Positions 1 to 9,500 of a stretch of DNA of 64,000 nucleotides are shown piece after piece; position 1 is the first letter of the stretch; the number at the start of each line of letters is the position of its first letter. A model generated the notes under the pieces. The model was given only the letters and a program-made list of their open reading frames with translations, was not told where the DNA came from and made no database searches. A program made the translations under genes and the position numbers. Source of the stretch: Methylotuvimicrobium buryatense 5G (GTDB lineage Bacteria > Pseudomonadota > Gammaproteobacteria > Methylococcales > Methylomonadaceae); NCBI RefSeq assembly GCF_000341735.1, contig NZ_KB455575.1, forward strand, positions 800,102 through 864,101, read 5' to 3'.

Positions 1-1
1 C

Positions 2-316
2 TTGGTTGCCGTCTTGTCCCGGCTTGCTCCGGCTTTGCTGCATTACGCGCCGGCGTTACAGAAGCTTTGGTTTATGTTTAAATCGGGTAAGCAACAAAAC
101 AGCCAAGGACGTAGTTATTCGAGCTCTAGCAATGCCTCAATGTCGATTGAAGAAGCTTACGAGATTTTAGGATTAAAACAAGGCGCGGCTCGTCAGGATA
201 TTATTGCCGCTCATCGAAAGTTGATGCAAAAATTACACCCGGATCGAGGAGGGTCGGGTTATTTGTCGTCTAAGATCAATCAAGCAAAAGATTTATTACT
301 AAAGTATGTAGCCTGA
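2..316 (+). CDS. J-domain protein, 5' end cut by window edge
   Basis: The C-terminal half is a J domain: residues about 47-104 hold the helix II basic stretch and the diagnostic HPD tripeptide (KLHPDRGG), followed by a helix III/IV remnant rich in K and L. This shortened J domain at the extreme C-terminus resembles Tim14/PAM18-like membrane-anchored J proteins, which recruit and stimulate Hsp70 (DnaK). The reading frame is open to the window edge, so the real start and probable N-terminal membrane segment lie upstream; the TTG at position 2 is not trusted. Its stop codon overlaps the nlpD start by one base (TGATG), suggesting co-transcription. The J domain is seen directly; the membrane anchor is inferred. 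Confidence 0.8.
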   Translation: MVAVLSRLAPALLHYAPALQKLWFMFKSGKQQNSQGRSYSSSSNASMSIEEAYEILGLKQGAARQDIIAAHRKLMQKLHPDRGGSGYLSSKINQAKDLLLKYVA

Positions 317-1107
317 TGTTTTTATTTAAATTAGTCGCACGCCGCGATTGGCGGGTATTGATGCTTGCCGGAGCCGCCGTTTCTTGTGGGCAGGTTGTTT
401 TGCCGGATTCGGAAATGGCGACAATCCCTTCCGTATCAAGGCCTGAACCGGCTAAAGCGACTATTGACTCCAGTTACTATGTCGTCCAACCGGGCGATAC
501 GCTTTATTCAATCGGGTTTCGATCGGGTCATGGGTATCAGGTGCTTGCTGCCTGGAATGGGATTAAACCGCCTTACAAAATATTGGTCGGACAGAGGCTC
601 AAAATGTTTGATCCAGGTCCCGAAAAACCTACTATCGTTAAACCTTCAAATGACCTGGGAAGCTTAGTGCGGGCCCCAGTTGAAAAGAGAAATTCGTCAC
701 AAAAAAAATCAATAGTTTCAAATGATAAGAAAAAACTGTTAAAGTTGCACTGGCAGTGGCCGATTACCGGAATAATACTAAAAAACTTTTCCCAATCCGG
801 TAGAAAAGGAATAGATATCTCAGGTCGTTTAGGTCAGTCGGTTAAGGCGACGGAAGCGGGTAAAGTCGTTTATAGCGGTACGGGTTTGATCGGCTATGGA
901 AATCTACTCATCGTTAAACATAATGAAACGTACATGAGTGCTTATGCCAATAACAGTCTATTGCTGGTCGAAGAAGGAGAGTATGTAGATAAGGGCCAAA
1001 AAATAGCTGAAGTAGGTAAATCGGCGTCGGGGCAAGCCGCGCTGCACTTCGAAATAAGAAAAAACGGAAATCCGGTGAATCCGATCGAGTATTTGCCGAA
1101 AAATTGA
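316..1107 (+). CDS. nlpD: NlpD-type lipoprotein, LysM plus degenerate LytM (M23) domain
   Basis: Likely outer-membrane lipoprotein that activates periplasmic amidases during septum splitting. Residues 1-24 form a basic then hydrophobic leader ending in AVSC, a plausible lipobox. A LysM peptidoglycan-binding domain spans about 54-98 (YVVQPGDTLYSIGF). An M23/LytM domain spans about 150-260. The zinc-binding signature is eroded: the first motif reads GRKGIDIS, lacking the usual His, and the last reads ALHFEIR instead of HxH. This matches NlpD/EnvC regulators, which do not cut peptidoglycan. The position directly before rpoS is the classic gammaproteobacterial nlpD-rpoS arrangement, and in Escherichia coli the main rpoS promoter lies inside nlpD. 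Confidence 0.9.
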   Translation: MFLFKLVARRDWRVLMLAGAAVSCGQVVLPDSEMATIPSVSRPEPAKATIDSSYYVVQPGDTLYSIGFRSGHGYQVLAAWNGIKPPYKILVGQRLKMFDPGPEKPTIVKPSNDLGSLVRAPVEKRNSSQKKSIVSNDKKKLLKLHWQWPITGIILKNFSQSGRKGIDISGRLGQSVKATEAGKVVYSGTGLIGYGNLLIVKHNETYMSAYANNSLLLVEEGEYVDKGQKIAEVGKSASGQAALHFEIRKNGNPVNPIEYLPKN

Positions 1108-1152
1108 CGAAACCACTTCGGCAAAAGCCGATTAACCTGGGGGTTAATAATA

Positions 1153-2136
1153 ATGAAAGAAGAATTCGTTGAGGTTACTTCCATTAAGCCGCACGGTACA
1201 CTCTCGGATGATCTCGTTTTCGACGACGATGATGATCAAAGTTTGTGTCTCGATGAAGTGCCTGTTATAGAAGATGTGCTGATTGATGATTCCCAAAATG
1301 ACTACACATTCGATGCTACACGCTTTTATTTAAATGAGCTGGGTCGGTCGAAGTTACTGACTGCCGATCAAGAAAAAATGTATGGTAAAAGGGTTTTACG
1401 AGGCGATGAAGATGCTCGTAAAATAATGATCGAAAGTAATCTTCGTTTAGTCGTTAAAATTTCTCGTCGTTATTTAAATCGAGGTTTACCGTTGCTCGAT
1501 CTGATCGAAGAAGGAAATCTCGGCTTGATTAGAGCTGTTGAAAAATTCGACCCCGAGCGTGGATTCAGATTTTCAACTTACGCTACTTGGTGGATAAGAC
1601 AAACCATCGAAAGAGCGATTATGAATCAGACTCGCACAATCAGGCTTCCTATTCATATTGTTAAAGAGATGAACGTCTATCTCAAAGCGCAAAGGCAATT
1701 AGCGCAGACACTTGATCATGAGCCGAATGCCGAAGATATCGCCCGTCATCTTGATAAGCCAGTCAAAACCGTCGAAAAAATGCTCAAACTGAACGAGCGC
1801 GTCAGCTCCGTGGATGTTCCAGCCGGAAAGGATTTCGATAAACCGTTGGTGGATTCGATTTCTGATGAATGGAGTATGTCTCCAACTGAAACCCTGCAAG
1901 AAGAAGGTATCAAGGATAATGTAACGAACTGGATCTATCAGCTTTCGGAAAAACAACGCGAAGTCATTTGCCGGCGCTATGGGTTGTGCGGTCATGAATC
2001 CGCAACTCTGGAACAAGTGGCTCAAGAGCTGGGAGTCACCCGGGAAAGAGTCAGGCAGATTCAGATGGACGGTTTAAAAAGACTCAAAGAAATATTGGAA
2101 TTCGGCGGCTATTCCTTTGAGTCTATTTTTCACTAA
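1153..2136 (+). CDS. rpoS: RNA polymerase sigma factor RpoS
   Basis: Stationary-phase/general stress sigma factor of 327 residues, the usual length. It has region 1.2 (about 55-85, [15 protein letters not shown]), region 2 with the -10 recognition helix [17 protein letters not shown], region 3, and region 4.2 with its helix-turn-helix near the C-terminus ([20 protein letters not shown]). The N-terminus is unusually acidic (DDDDD at about 24-28). The ATG start follows a G-rich Shine-Dalgarno (CCTGGGGG). The nlpD neighbour upstream supports RpoS rather than RpoD or RpoH. It converges on the nitrilase gene with only 10 bp between stops. Confidence 0.95.
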   Translation: MKEEFVEVTSIKPHGTLSDDLVFDDDDDQSLCLDEVPVIEDVLIDDSQNDYTFDATRFYLNELGRSKLLTADQEKMYGKRVLRGDEDARKIMIESNLRLVVKISRRYLNRGLPLLDLIEEGNLGLIRAVEKFDPERGFRFSTYATWWIRQTIERAIMNQTRTIRLPIHIVKEMNVYLKAQRQLAQTLDHEPNAEDIARHLDKPVKTVEKMLKLNERVSSVDVPAGKDFDKPLVDSISDEWSMSPTETLQEEGIKDNVTNWIYQLSEKQREVICRRYGLCGHESATLEQVAQELGVTRERVRQIQMDGLKRLKEILEFGGYSFESIFH

Positions 2137-2146
2137 CGGATTTGCT

Positions 2147-3010
2147 TTAAATGAATCTTTCTTGCAAAGGCCAATCTCTGTAATTAAAGACTTGGCCTTC
2201 TGCACGAACTTTTGCAATCCCGGCCAATGAAATATCGGCATAGACCCATTGCGTGGCATTCAATTCGCCAATCGCTGCAATACCGTTGTCTGGAAACCCT
2301 CGATCGACCGGCGTATAAATCGCTGCCGCACCTACGTTGACATCGACCGCTTCGGACCATGGAGCGTTGCCTACTGTCGGTGACTGTACGACAAAACATT
2401 GATTTTCCAAGGCTCTTGCCTGACAGCCAATTCTAACTCGATGATAACCTGCAACGGTGTCGGTACAACTCGGCACCAAAATCAGATTCGCGCCGGATTC
2501 GACTTGTTTTCTAGCCAGCAGCGGAAATTCGCTGTCATAGCAAACATTGATCGCAATTTTGCCGTAGTCGGTGTCGAAACATTTTAATGCTTCACCGCTT
2601 TTAATCAACCACTGCTCGTTTTCGAAGCGCGTCATCTGCAGTTTATCCTGAAAATCGTAACGACCATCGGGCCAGAATAAGTATGCGCGGTTCCGATAGT
2701 CTCCGTTTTCGATTTTGACTGGAAAAGTTCCAGCCTGAATATAGCAAGAATATTGCTGCGCCAGCGAGCGATATAAGTCGACATAGTCGTCATGCAGGCT
2801 TTGCATGGCATCCAGTTGTTTTTCCAGAGATTGGTATATTTCTTCCGAAAAAAGCGAAGCTAATTCCATGCTGCCGTATTCCGGAAACACTAAAATTTTT
2901 GCGCCTTCATCGGCGGCTTCCTGAACCCAGCATTCGATTTTGGTTTGATAATTTGCCCAGTTTTCGAGAAAACCGATATCGTATTGTGCGGCCGCTATTT
3001 TAATTGTCAT
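2147..3010 (-). CDS. Carbon-nitrogen hydrolase (nitrilase superfamily)
   Basis: Amidase of the nitrilase superfamily, 287 residues. The catalytic Glu-Lys-Cys triad is visible as E44 (FPEYGSME), K123 (FQDKLQMTRFE) and C157 (INVCYDSEFP). The substrate cannot be read from sequence; relatives act on small amides or omega-amides. Its start overlaps the end of the upstream acetyltransferase gene by 11 bp, so the two are almost certainly one operon. In many bacteria an acetyltransferase and a nitrilase domain are fused in one protein, so this pair looks like the split form of that fusion. It is distinct from the AguB amidase at 10.5 kb. Confidence 0.85.
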   Translation of the reverse strand: MTIKIAAAQYDIGFLENWANYQTKIECWVQEAADEGAKILVFPEYGSMELASLFSEEIYQSLEKQLDAMQSLHDDYVDLYRSLAQQYSCYIQAGTFPVKIENGDYRNRAYLFWPDGRYDFQDKLQMTRFENEQWLIKSGEALKCFDTDYGKIAINVCYDSEFPLLARKQVESGANLILVPSCTDTVAGYHRVRIGCQARALENQCFVVQSPTVGNAPWSEAVDVNVGAAAIYTPVDRGFPDNGIAAIGELNATQWVYADISLAGIAKVRAEGQVFNYRDWPLQERFI

Positions 3011-3599
3011 GTTTCAACCAGAATGTCATCAGCTTAGGGGTTTCGGTTTCATCGTCCAGGTCTTTCCAGGTATAGGTAGTTTGCAGTTCCGGGTGTTTGA
3101 AATAGCCGCGTTTGTTCCAGAACTTGTCGAGCGGTATGTAATCGGCCGGACGGCGGGGATGGTCGGCAGGCCGCTCGACGCAACAAAAACAAATATGCTT
3201 GAAACCGCCCAAGTCATCGGCATGCGCTTCGCGTTGCTCGAAAAATTTAACGCCAATGCCGAGGCCTCGATAATTTTTATTCAAAACCGACTCGCCGCAA
3301 TAAAAAATTTCGTCCGGGTTATAGCCGTTTTCAATAAAAGGTTTTTTGACTTCGTCGGTTTCGTATTTCAATGGAATCGCGGTCGATGCGCCAATGATTT
3401 TTTCGCCATCGAAGGCCAATACGATGACGCTTTCCGGGCAATTAATATAGGTTTGTAGATATTTTTTTTCATAGTCGTAATCGCCATCGTAAAGATAGGG
3501 AAAATCATGAAAAACTTCGATACGAAGGCGAGCTAGTTCTGGGATGTATTGCTCCAAATCTTTGCCGCTCCATCTTTCAATGCGTATATTGTTTGACAT
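3000..3599 (-). CDS. GNAT-family N-acetyltransferase
   Basis: A 199-residue acetyltransferase with the GNAT fold. The segment VIVLAFDGEKIIGAST gives strand beta-4 and the following motif; CGESVLNKNYRGLGIGVKFFEQREAHA contains the acetyl-CoA pyrophosphate loop (R-G-L-G-I-G) and its helix. The C-terminal part (WNKRGYFKHPE) is typical of the beta-6/7 region. The substrate is unknown. The gene overlaps the nitrilase gene downstream, so acylation and amide hydrolysis probably act on the same or related metabolite; that link is inference from operon structure and from known fused homologues. Confidence 0.8.
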   Translation of the reverse strand: MSNNIRIERWSGKDLEQYIPELARLRIEVFHDFPYLYDGDYDYEKKYLQTYINCPESVIVLAFDGEKIIGASTAIPLKYETDEVKKPFIENGYNPDEIFYCGESVLNKNYRGLGIGVKFFEQREAHADDLGGFKHICFCCVERPADHPRRPADYIPLDKFWNKRGYFKHPELQTTYTWKDLDDETETPKLMTFWLKHDN

Positions 3600-3631
3600 C
3601 GTGTTAACCTGCTTTTAAAAAACAGAATATT

Positions 3632-4000
3632 TTAGCGGAAGCGGGCGCGCGTTGTGAATTTATACAGAACGAATAGTGCAATTGCAGCGCCAATCGTATC
3701 GGCAATCCAGTCATAAACATCCGAGGAACGTCCGTCGACGAAAGATTGATGCCATTCGTCGCTGATTCCGTATAAGCTGCAGAAAATAAGGCTAACAACT
3801 GCCAAGAGCCACGGTTTAGCAATAAAATGTTTTAAAAAACGCCAGGCAAATAAAGCCAGAATAAAATAGGCGCCGGCATGATACAGTTTGTCTTGGTGTT
3901 CGAACCACATTGGCGCCGGCAGGGAAGGTTGATGCGACAGCCAAAAAATAAATCCGCAGTAAGAAGCCAAAAGTGAAAAGTCCCTAAATTTAGTCATCAT
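3632..4000 (-). CDS. VanZ-like membrane protein
   Basis: Small integral membrane protein of about 122 residues with roughly four hydrophobic helices. It has the VanZ family signature: HQDKLYHAGAYFILALFAW at the second helix and YGISDEWHQSFVDGRSSDVYDWIADTIGA near the end (DEWHQ...R..D..D..AN-like pattern). Function in most bacteria is unknown, although the family is named after a teicoplanin-resistance protein. I chose the ATGATG at 4000/3997 because a longer frame to 4090 would run into the divergent ferritin-like gene; with this start the two start codons lie back to back. Confidence 0.75.
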   Translation of the reverse strand: MMTKFRDFSLLASYCGFIFWLSHQPSLPAPMWFEHQDKLYHAGAYFILALFAWRFLKHFIAKPWLLAVVSLIFCSLYGISDEWHQSFVDGRSSDVYDWIADTIGAAIALFVLYKFTTRARFR

Positions 4001-4819
4001 TTGAATTCGTTGGTAATGAAAAACATATTTCGAATAGCCGAAAGTTGCTTGTTCCAAGCCTCGATTCCGGAAAAACTGTTGCACACTCATCAGGCTTGGC
4101 GGTACTGCGAGGACGACTTACTAAGCTATGAGTCGGTAGATACGCCAAAGACTATTGAAGCTACGCAATTTCCCGATAAACCTCGGTTATTGTCGCCGAA
4201 ACAAATGCCACGTCGGCAATTAACGACTCCGGAAGGCCTTGCGGCATTTTTTCATGCCTTGGCGCATATCGAGTTCGTTGCAATTTATCTGGCCTGGGAT
4301 ATTATTTACCGATTTCGCGGCTTGCCCAACGAGTTTTATCGGGATTGGCTGCGAGTAGCCGATGAGGAATCACAACATTTTACGTTATTAAGCGACCATC
4401 TTGCGACACTCGGTTACGATTATGGCGATTTGCCGGCACATGGCGGTTTATGGGATCATGCACATGATACCCGGTACGACTTGTTAGCAAGATTGGCTAT
4501 TGTGCCTCGTTGTTTGGAAGCGCGCGGCCTGGATGTAACGCCGGCGATGATCGAAAAACTTGAAGCATTAGGCCATGCTGATGGTGTTGCGATTTTAACC
4601 CGAATTTTGAATGATGAAGTCGGTCATGTGCAATTGGGTTCGAAATGGTTCGATTATCAGTGCCGCCAACAATCGCTCGACCCCTGCGAAACCTATAAAA
4701 AACTCATCAATCATTACTTCAAAGGCAAACCGAAAGGCCCATTTAATCGCGAAATGCGTATAATTGCCGGCTTCTCGGATGCTGAACTGGATTGGCTGGA
4801 ATATGAACAAAAACAATAA
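4001..4819 (+). CDS. DUF455 family ferritin-like protein
   Basis: Predicted all-alpha di-iron protein of the DUF455/COG2833 family, about 267-272 residues. Carboxylate and histidine ligands typical of ferritin-like four-helix bundles are seen in AHIEFVAIYLAWD, DEESQHFTLLSDHL and NDEVGHVQLGSKW. The enzymatic role of the family is not established; by fold, relatives include oxygenases and hydroxylases such as MiaE. Start is uncertain: TTG at 4001 or ATG at 4016. The 3' end overlaps the NnrS gene by 17 bp, suggesting translational coupling and a possible shared role in oxygen or nitric oxide handling (inference). Confidence 0.75.
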   Translation: MNSLVMKNIFRIAESCLFQASIPEKLLHTHQAWRYCEDDLLSYESVDTPKTIEATQFPDKPRLLSPKQMPRRQLTTPEGLAAFFHALAHIEFVAIYLAWDIIYRFRGLPNEFYRDWLRVADEESQHFTLLSDHLATLGYDYGDLPAHGGLWDHAHDTRYDLLARLAIVPRCLEARGLDVTPAMIEKLEALGHADGVAILTRILNDEVGHVQLGSKWFDYQCRQQSLDPCETYKKLINHYFKGKPKGPFNREMRIIAGFSDAELDWLEYEQKQ

Positions 4820-5993
4820 TGCTTCGACGCCTGTATTTGATTACCCGATTTTTGGTCTGGGATTCAGGCCATTTTTTATATTGGCCGGTTTATTCGCGTT
4901 ATTGCTGATTTTATTGTGGAATGCCATCTATAAAGGCGAGTTGTCGGTTCAAAATTATTATGCACCGAATATCTGGCATGCACATGAAATGTTGGCCGGT
5001 TACTCGGTGGCCGTCATTGCCGGTTTTTTGTTAACGGCCGTGAAAAATTGGACAGGACAGGCAACTGCAAGCGGTGATAGTTTGGCCGGACTTTGTTTGC
5101 TTTGGTTGTATGGCCGGATTTTGCCGTTTTATGCCGAGCTATTACCGGAATTTTTGATCGCGTTGACCGATTTTGCCTTTTTGCCGGTGTTGGCTTATTC
5201 GGTCAGTCGGCCGATTCTGCGATCCGGGCATAACAAGAGTTTGGTTTTCATAGCCTTATTGGCGTTGATGGCGACGGCTAATGCCTTGGTTCACCTTGAA
5301 ATGCTTGATGTTTATGAAAGTACGGCCATGTTGGGACTCAACATGCTTTTGGCTATTATCATCGTGATGATTTTGGTCGTTGCCGGGCGTGTTTTTCCGT
5401 TTTTTACCGAACGCGGCTTAAAGGGCGTTATCGCGATTCGCAATCCGCTTTTAGACGTCTTGTCGATTGTTTCGGTCGCCTCGGTTTTCTTGTTGCAAAT
5501 GGCCGGTATATCCGGGCACATTCTTGCTGTGAGTGCTATTGCCGCTTTGGTGATCAATCTTATGCGTATTGCTGGTTGGCATGTGCGGCAAGTTTGGTAT
5601 GTGCCGCTGCTGTGGATATTGTATATCGGTTATGGATGGATCATTTTGGGGTTGGGCTTAACCGTTTTGGCCGCTTATGCAAAAATTTCGTATTCTTTGG
5701 TTTTGCATGCGTTTACGCTAGGTGGAATCGGTGTGTTGACCTTGGGCATGATGGTCAGAGTATCACTGGGGCATACGGGGCGAGTTATGAAGGTTTCGAA
5801 TGTTATTGTCATTGCTTTTGTTCTGTTGAATTTATCCGCTTTCGTTAGGGTTATTCTTCCCGCTTTGTTACCTGCTTGGTATGGTCAGTTTGTTTATATC
5901 TCGACACTGGCTTGGTTGGCGGCCTTTGCTCTGTTTGTGTTTGTTTACGCGCCGATTTTATTAGCGCCTAGACCCGATGGAAAACCCGATTAG
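4803..5993 (+). CDS. nnrS: NnrS family haem/copper membrane protein
   Basis: Polytopic inner-membrane protein of about 396 residues with around twelve hydrophobic segments. NnrS proteins are linked to nitric oxide and denitrification metabolism and protect cells from nitrosative stress. Family marks include the N-terminal PIFGLGFRPFFILAG, the conserved NIWHAHEMLAGYSVAVIAGF, and the later LVLHAFTLGGIGVLTLGMMV with His residues thought to bind metal. The ATG at 4803 is preferred over an in-frame ATG at 4764 because MNKNNN...PVFDYP matches the usual N-terminus. Methanotrophs meet NO through ammonia co-oxidation, which suits the gene (inference). Confidence 0.88.
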   Translation: MNKNNNASTPVFDYPIFGLGFRPFFILAGLFALLLILLWNAIYKGELSVQNYYAPNIWHAHEMLAGYSVAVIAGFLLTAVKNWTGQATASGDSLAGLCLLWLYGRILPFYAELLPEFLIALTDFAFLPVLAYSVSRPILRSGHNKSLVFIALLALMATANALVHLEMLDVYESTAMLGLNMLLAIIIVMILVVAGRVFPFFTERGLKGVIAIRNPLLDVLSIVSVASVFLLQMAGISGHILAVSAIAALVINLMRIAGWHVRQVWYVPLLWILYIGYGWIILGLGLTVLAAYAKISYSLVLHAFTLGGIGVLTLGMMVRVSLGHTGRVMKVSNVIVIAFVLLNLSAFVRVILPALLPAWYGQFVYISTLAWLAAFALFVFVYAPILLAPRPDGKPD

Positions 5994-6111
5994 AAAAGAG
6001 TGGGTAATATTTACGGGATTGCGCGTTCGGCATAGGGAAATACCGGCTCTTTTATGACAAAGAGACGATGTAGGTTGGATGTTTTTTAAAAATTAACTCA
6101 TTGGAGATTGT

Positions 6112-6396
6112 ATGGCTGAAACTGTAGATGAATTGACTGTCACCTACGAAGATGGCGGTATTGAAACCGTCAAGGAACTCGATAAAAAAGTATTGAGTAA
6201 AGGCGCATGGGCGACGGTGATCTATCGCTACCAAGATTGGGATCGCAAGAAAGAAGCCTACGGCCCCGATAAATATACGATTCGCCGCTATCAAAAACGC
6301 AACGGCGAATACCAGCAAAAATCCAAATTCAACATTTCCAGTAAGGATCAAGCCAAAAGCATCATCGGTGCATTGCAGGAATGGACCGAAGATTGA
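6112..6396 (+). CDS. Small conserved hypothetical protein
   Basis: Soluble 94-residue protein, highly charged (many K, D and E), with no signal peptide, membrane segment or Cys. The middle (WATVIYRYQDWDRKKEAYGPDKYTIRRYQKR) looks like alternating beta strands. The frame is well formed, with ATG preceded by GGAGA at 6103-6107. I recognise it only as a conserved unknown of proteobacteria and do not assign a function. It stands alone between nnrS and the convergent mechanosensitive channel. Confidence 0.65.
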   Translation: MAETVDELTVTYEDGGIETVKELDKKVLSKGAWATVIYRYQDWDRKKEAYGPDKYTIRRYQKRNGEYQQKSKFNISSKDQAKSIIGALQEWTED

Positions 6397-6521
6397 TCTA
6401 GTCCACCGTAGAACAAATATCGGCCGACTGCGTGCCTGTCAAAGACCCGGTACATAGCATTTCATGAAGGCCTGGCAATCAACTTCGTATGATGAAAGCA
6501 CTCGGGGAGGTTAGGGTGCGG

Positions 6522-6580
6522 TCCTCGGTAGACGCATCCCATACCTTTTGGTCTTAGACAGTTTTTCGATCAAAAGAGAG
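6522..6580 (-). repeat. Solo end of a C-type repeat element
   Basis: Read on the minus strand, this 59-bp stretch matches the left end of the element at 28514-28800 with about seven mismatches; both contain CTTTTGATCGAAAAAC, AAAAGGTATGGGATG and CGAGGA in the same order. No second end is visible nearby, so it is a solo terminus or decayed copy. The rest of the 193-bp gap (6397-6589) shows nothing else recognisable. Confidence 0.6.
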
Positions 6581-6589
6581 TAAGTCCTT

Positions 6590-9500
6590 TCAGTAGCTCG
6601 GAATGTTCGTATTAGGCTCAAAAATCGGAGTCGGCTCGCTTGTCGGTCTTTCGACGATCGAGCGTACATGTATGTCGCGCTGCGGGAATGGAATTTCTAT
6701 ATGATGTTCACGGAAGGCATGATTAATTCGGAAATGAATATCATGGGTAACCGGCAGTCGGTGACCCAATTCGCTAACATAAACCCGTATAGAAAAATCT
6801 AAAGAACTATCGCCGAAGCCAAGCATCAACACACTGGGTTCTGGATCTTGCAAAACCAATGGTGTAGATCTAACCGTTTCCAGCATGACTTTATGGGCTA
6901 GCTCGATATCGGAACCATAGGCTATACCGATTGGGATCACTACCCGTGTCGTCGGATCGGTCAAGGTCCAATTGATCATTTTCTCGGTGATGAATGCTTT
7001 GTTCGGTACGATCAATTCCTTTTGATCCCAATCGGTGATGGTTGTGGCACGCATTTGAATGCGGCTGACTTTGCCGCTGATATCGCTGATAGTCACGGTA
7101 TCGCCGACTCGTATCGGCCGCTCGAACAGAATAATAATACCGGAAACCATGTTCGCGAAGATCTCTTGCAGACCGAAACCCAAGCCTAAACTGAGTGCGG
7201 CGACTAACCATTGCACCTGAGACCAACTGCCGCCTAGTTCATTCGCGACCACGATAAAGCCGATCGAAATCAATAAATATTTGGCCAAGTGATTGACCGC
7301 ATAGCGAAAACCGGCATCGACCGTTATGCGCCGAAAAATCAACAACTCCATAACGCCCGGAAAATTGCGGATCGCAACACCGACAATGAAGGCATAGAGG
7401 CCGGCTAGAAACAAATTGGTCAGGGTTATAGGCTGATAGGCTTCTTGGTTATCAATCATGACGAGGTGTTGCCACAACGTGATGTTGTCGAGAAACGCGA
7501 AGGCCGGCAGAATATTTCGCCATATCATCCATGATCCGATAATAAGCGTAAATCCGATAAAAACATTCAGTAGCGCTTTGGTTTGGGCATTGATCTTAGG
7601 GATATCCAGCAGTTCTTCTTCGGCGGTTACAACATTATCTTCCGAGCCAGTGGTTGTCGGTTTCGAACTTTGCGCGGCAGCAGTCTTGCGTTTTTGCCGT
7701 GCGTTTTTCAGGGCTAGTTGGCGGTTAGCCAAAGTTAGCCAACGCAGCACCAAGTCATAAATAATAATACTGATAAATATCATCCTCAGCGTTACGATCA
7801 ATTTGTGCTGCAATTCCAAAGCGCTTAGATAATAGCCTGCGGCCGCAAATCCGATAATGGTTAGGGGTATGACGACCGACGCTGGATACCAAATATAGCG
7901 CGATCGATAAAGCCATCCGTTCGGATTCGTTTCAAGGTAATTCTGCAGCACTCCTTTCGATGGCTTGAGGATAATGAATAAAAACGCGGCTAAAGAAAGC
8001 ATTAAGATAATGACTGCCAGTCGTCCGAGATTATCGCTATGCGATGCTATAGCGGGGCTTCCGCTCAGTTCGGTCAGAAACACGCTCGGCACGGCAACAA
8101 ATCGTACCCAAGCGATTTGTTTGCGAAATACCCCGGCATTTTTGGCCTTCCATTGAAAATGTTGCTGAGCAACGCCTTCCGGTGCGAACAGTCGGTAAAA
8201 AATCGAAAGCGTTAATAACGGTATTGAAGCGGCTTGCAATCCTGCTCCGATTGCTTGACTAAAGTCGGCAACATGAGGATTGTCGACCAATAACCAGCCG
8301 ACTAAAAAAATCAGGAGGGGCAGAGGCAGTGCTAAAACGAAAATGTCGCCCATCGCGATCAATGTATAGGAAAATTTGTCGGTATAGACTTTTCCGATTC
8401 GGTTTGAAATGGCTGTCAATTGCTGTTTGACCTTAGCCTTGATCGTCATGAGTGCGATCAGAATTATTATCGAAAAGGCGCTAAATAGCGATTTGGATAG
8501 TGCGGCTTTAACGATGTCTTTTGTAAAGCTTAACCAGTTTAGAGGCGACAGCAGCCATTGAAATGAACCGAATAAGTCGATGAGGTAATGGGTATCGATC
8601 GGAGCTGAACTCGGTACCCACAACAAACGTTCATCAAGATAAGCGGCAAATTTTTCAGCTTGACTAAGCATTTGTTGTCTTGCGAAATCCAGATCGCCGA
8701 GGCTTCGCAAATAAGTCGTGTAAGCAATCGATAATCGGTTCAGTAAATCTTTTTGGCTATTAAGTAATACGCGCAATTCGGCCTGTATCATCATTCGTTC
8801 ATTGGCCGGTAGCTTGCTGTCGACCTCCGAGTCCATGATTCTATGTAGTTCCTGATCAATATCTGCCAATTGCTTCAGTCGGTCCTCAACCTTGAATTGC
8901 GCAAGACCGGTTTGAGCGGTTTCGTCTTGGATGGTCTGGGATTGAAATGAGAATTGCCCGGCGGTAGGTACATTACGCCGTTGTTCTCTAAGTATTTTGC
9001 CGAGTGCAGGACTGAGTCCGGCTAAGCTGATTTTACGTTCGGCACTTTTGAAATCGGTTTCAATTTCGGCGGATTTGCTATCGATTTTGTTTTTCTGTTC
9101 GCCGCTTTGTTCTATCTTGGCTGTGATGGTCTGAAGATCGCGGCTGTATTGAATGTTGTCACGGGTAACGACTTGTATGACCGGATGTTTATCGGCCAAT
9201 TCCCGTTCGGCTTGGTCGAGGGCTTCCTGCATTTCCTTGGCTTCTTGTTGGCGGCGTTCGGACAGGGTGTTTTCTATTGCAGCGATAACCGGGGCGAGCA
9301 AATTCTTCTGTATATCCAACAATTGCAGTTCGGATTTGATGGCTTCGGTCCTAAGCGGATTGCTGGCAGCCTCGATTTCCAGCTTTTTTAATTCGGCCGT
9401 GCGTGATTCGATCAAGGTTTTTAAATGAATGTGCCGGGCTTCGATTTCCAGTTTCGATTCTACAGCGGTTGGCGGGATTTCGAGCTTATTTCGGGCGGCA

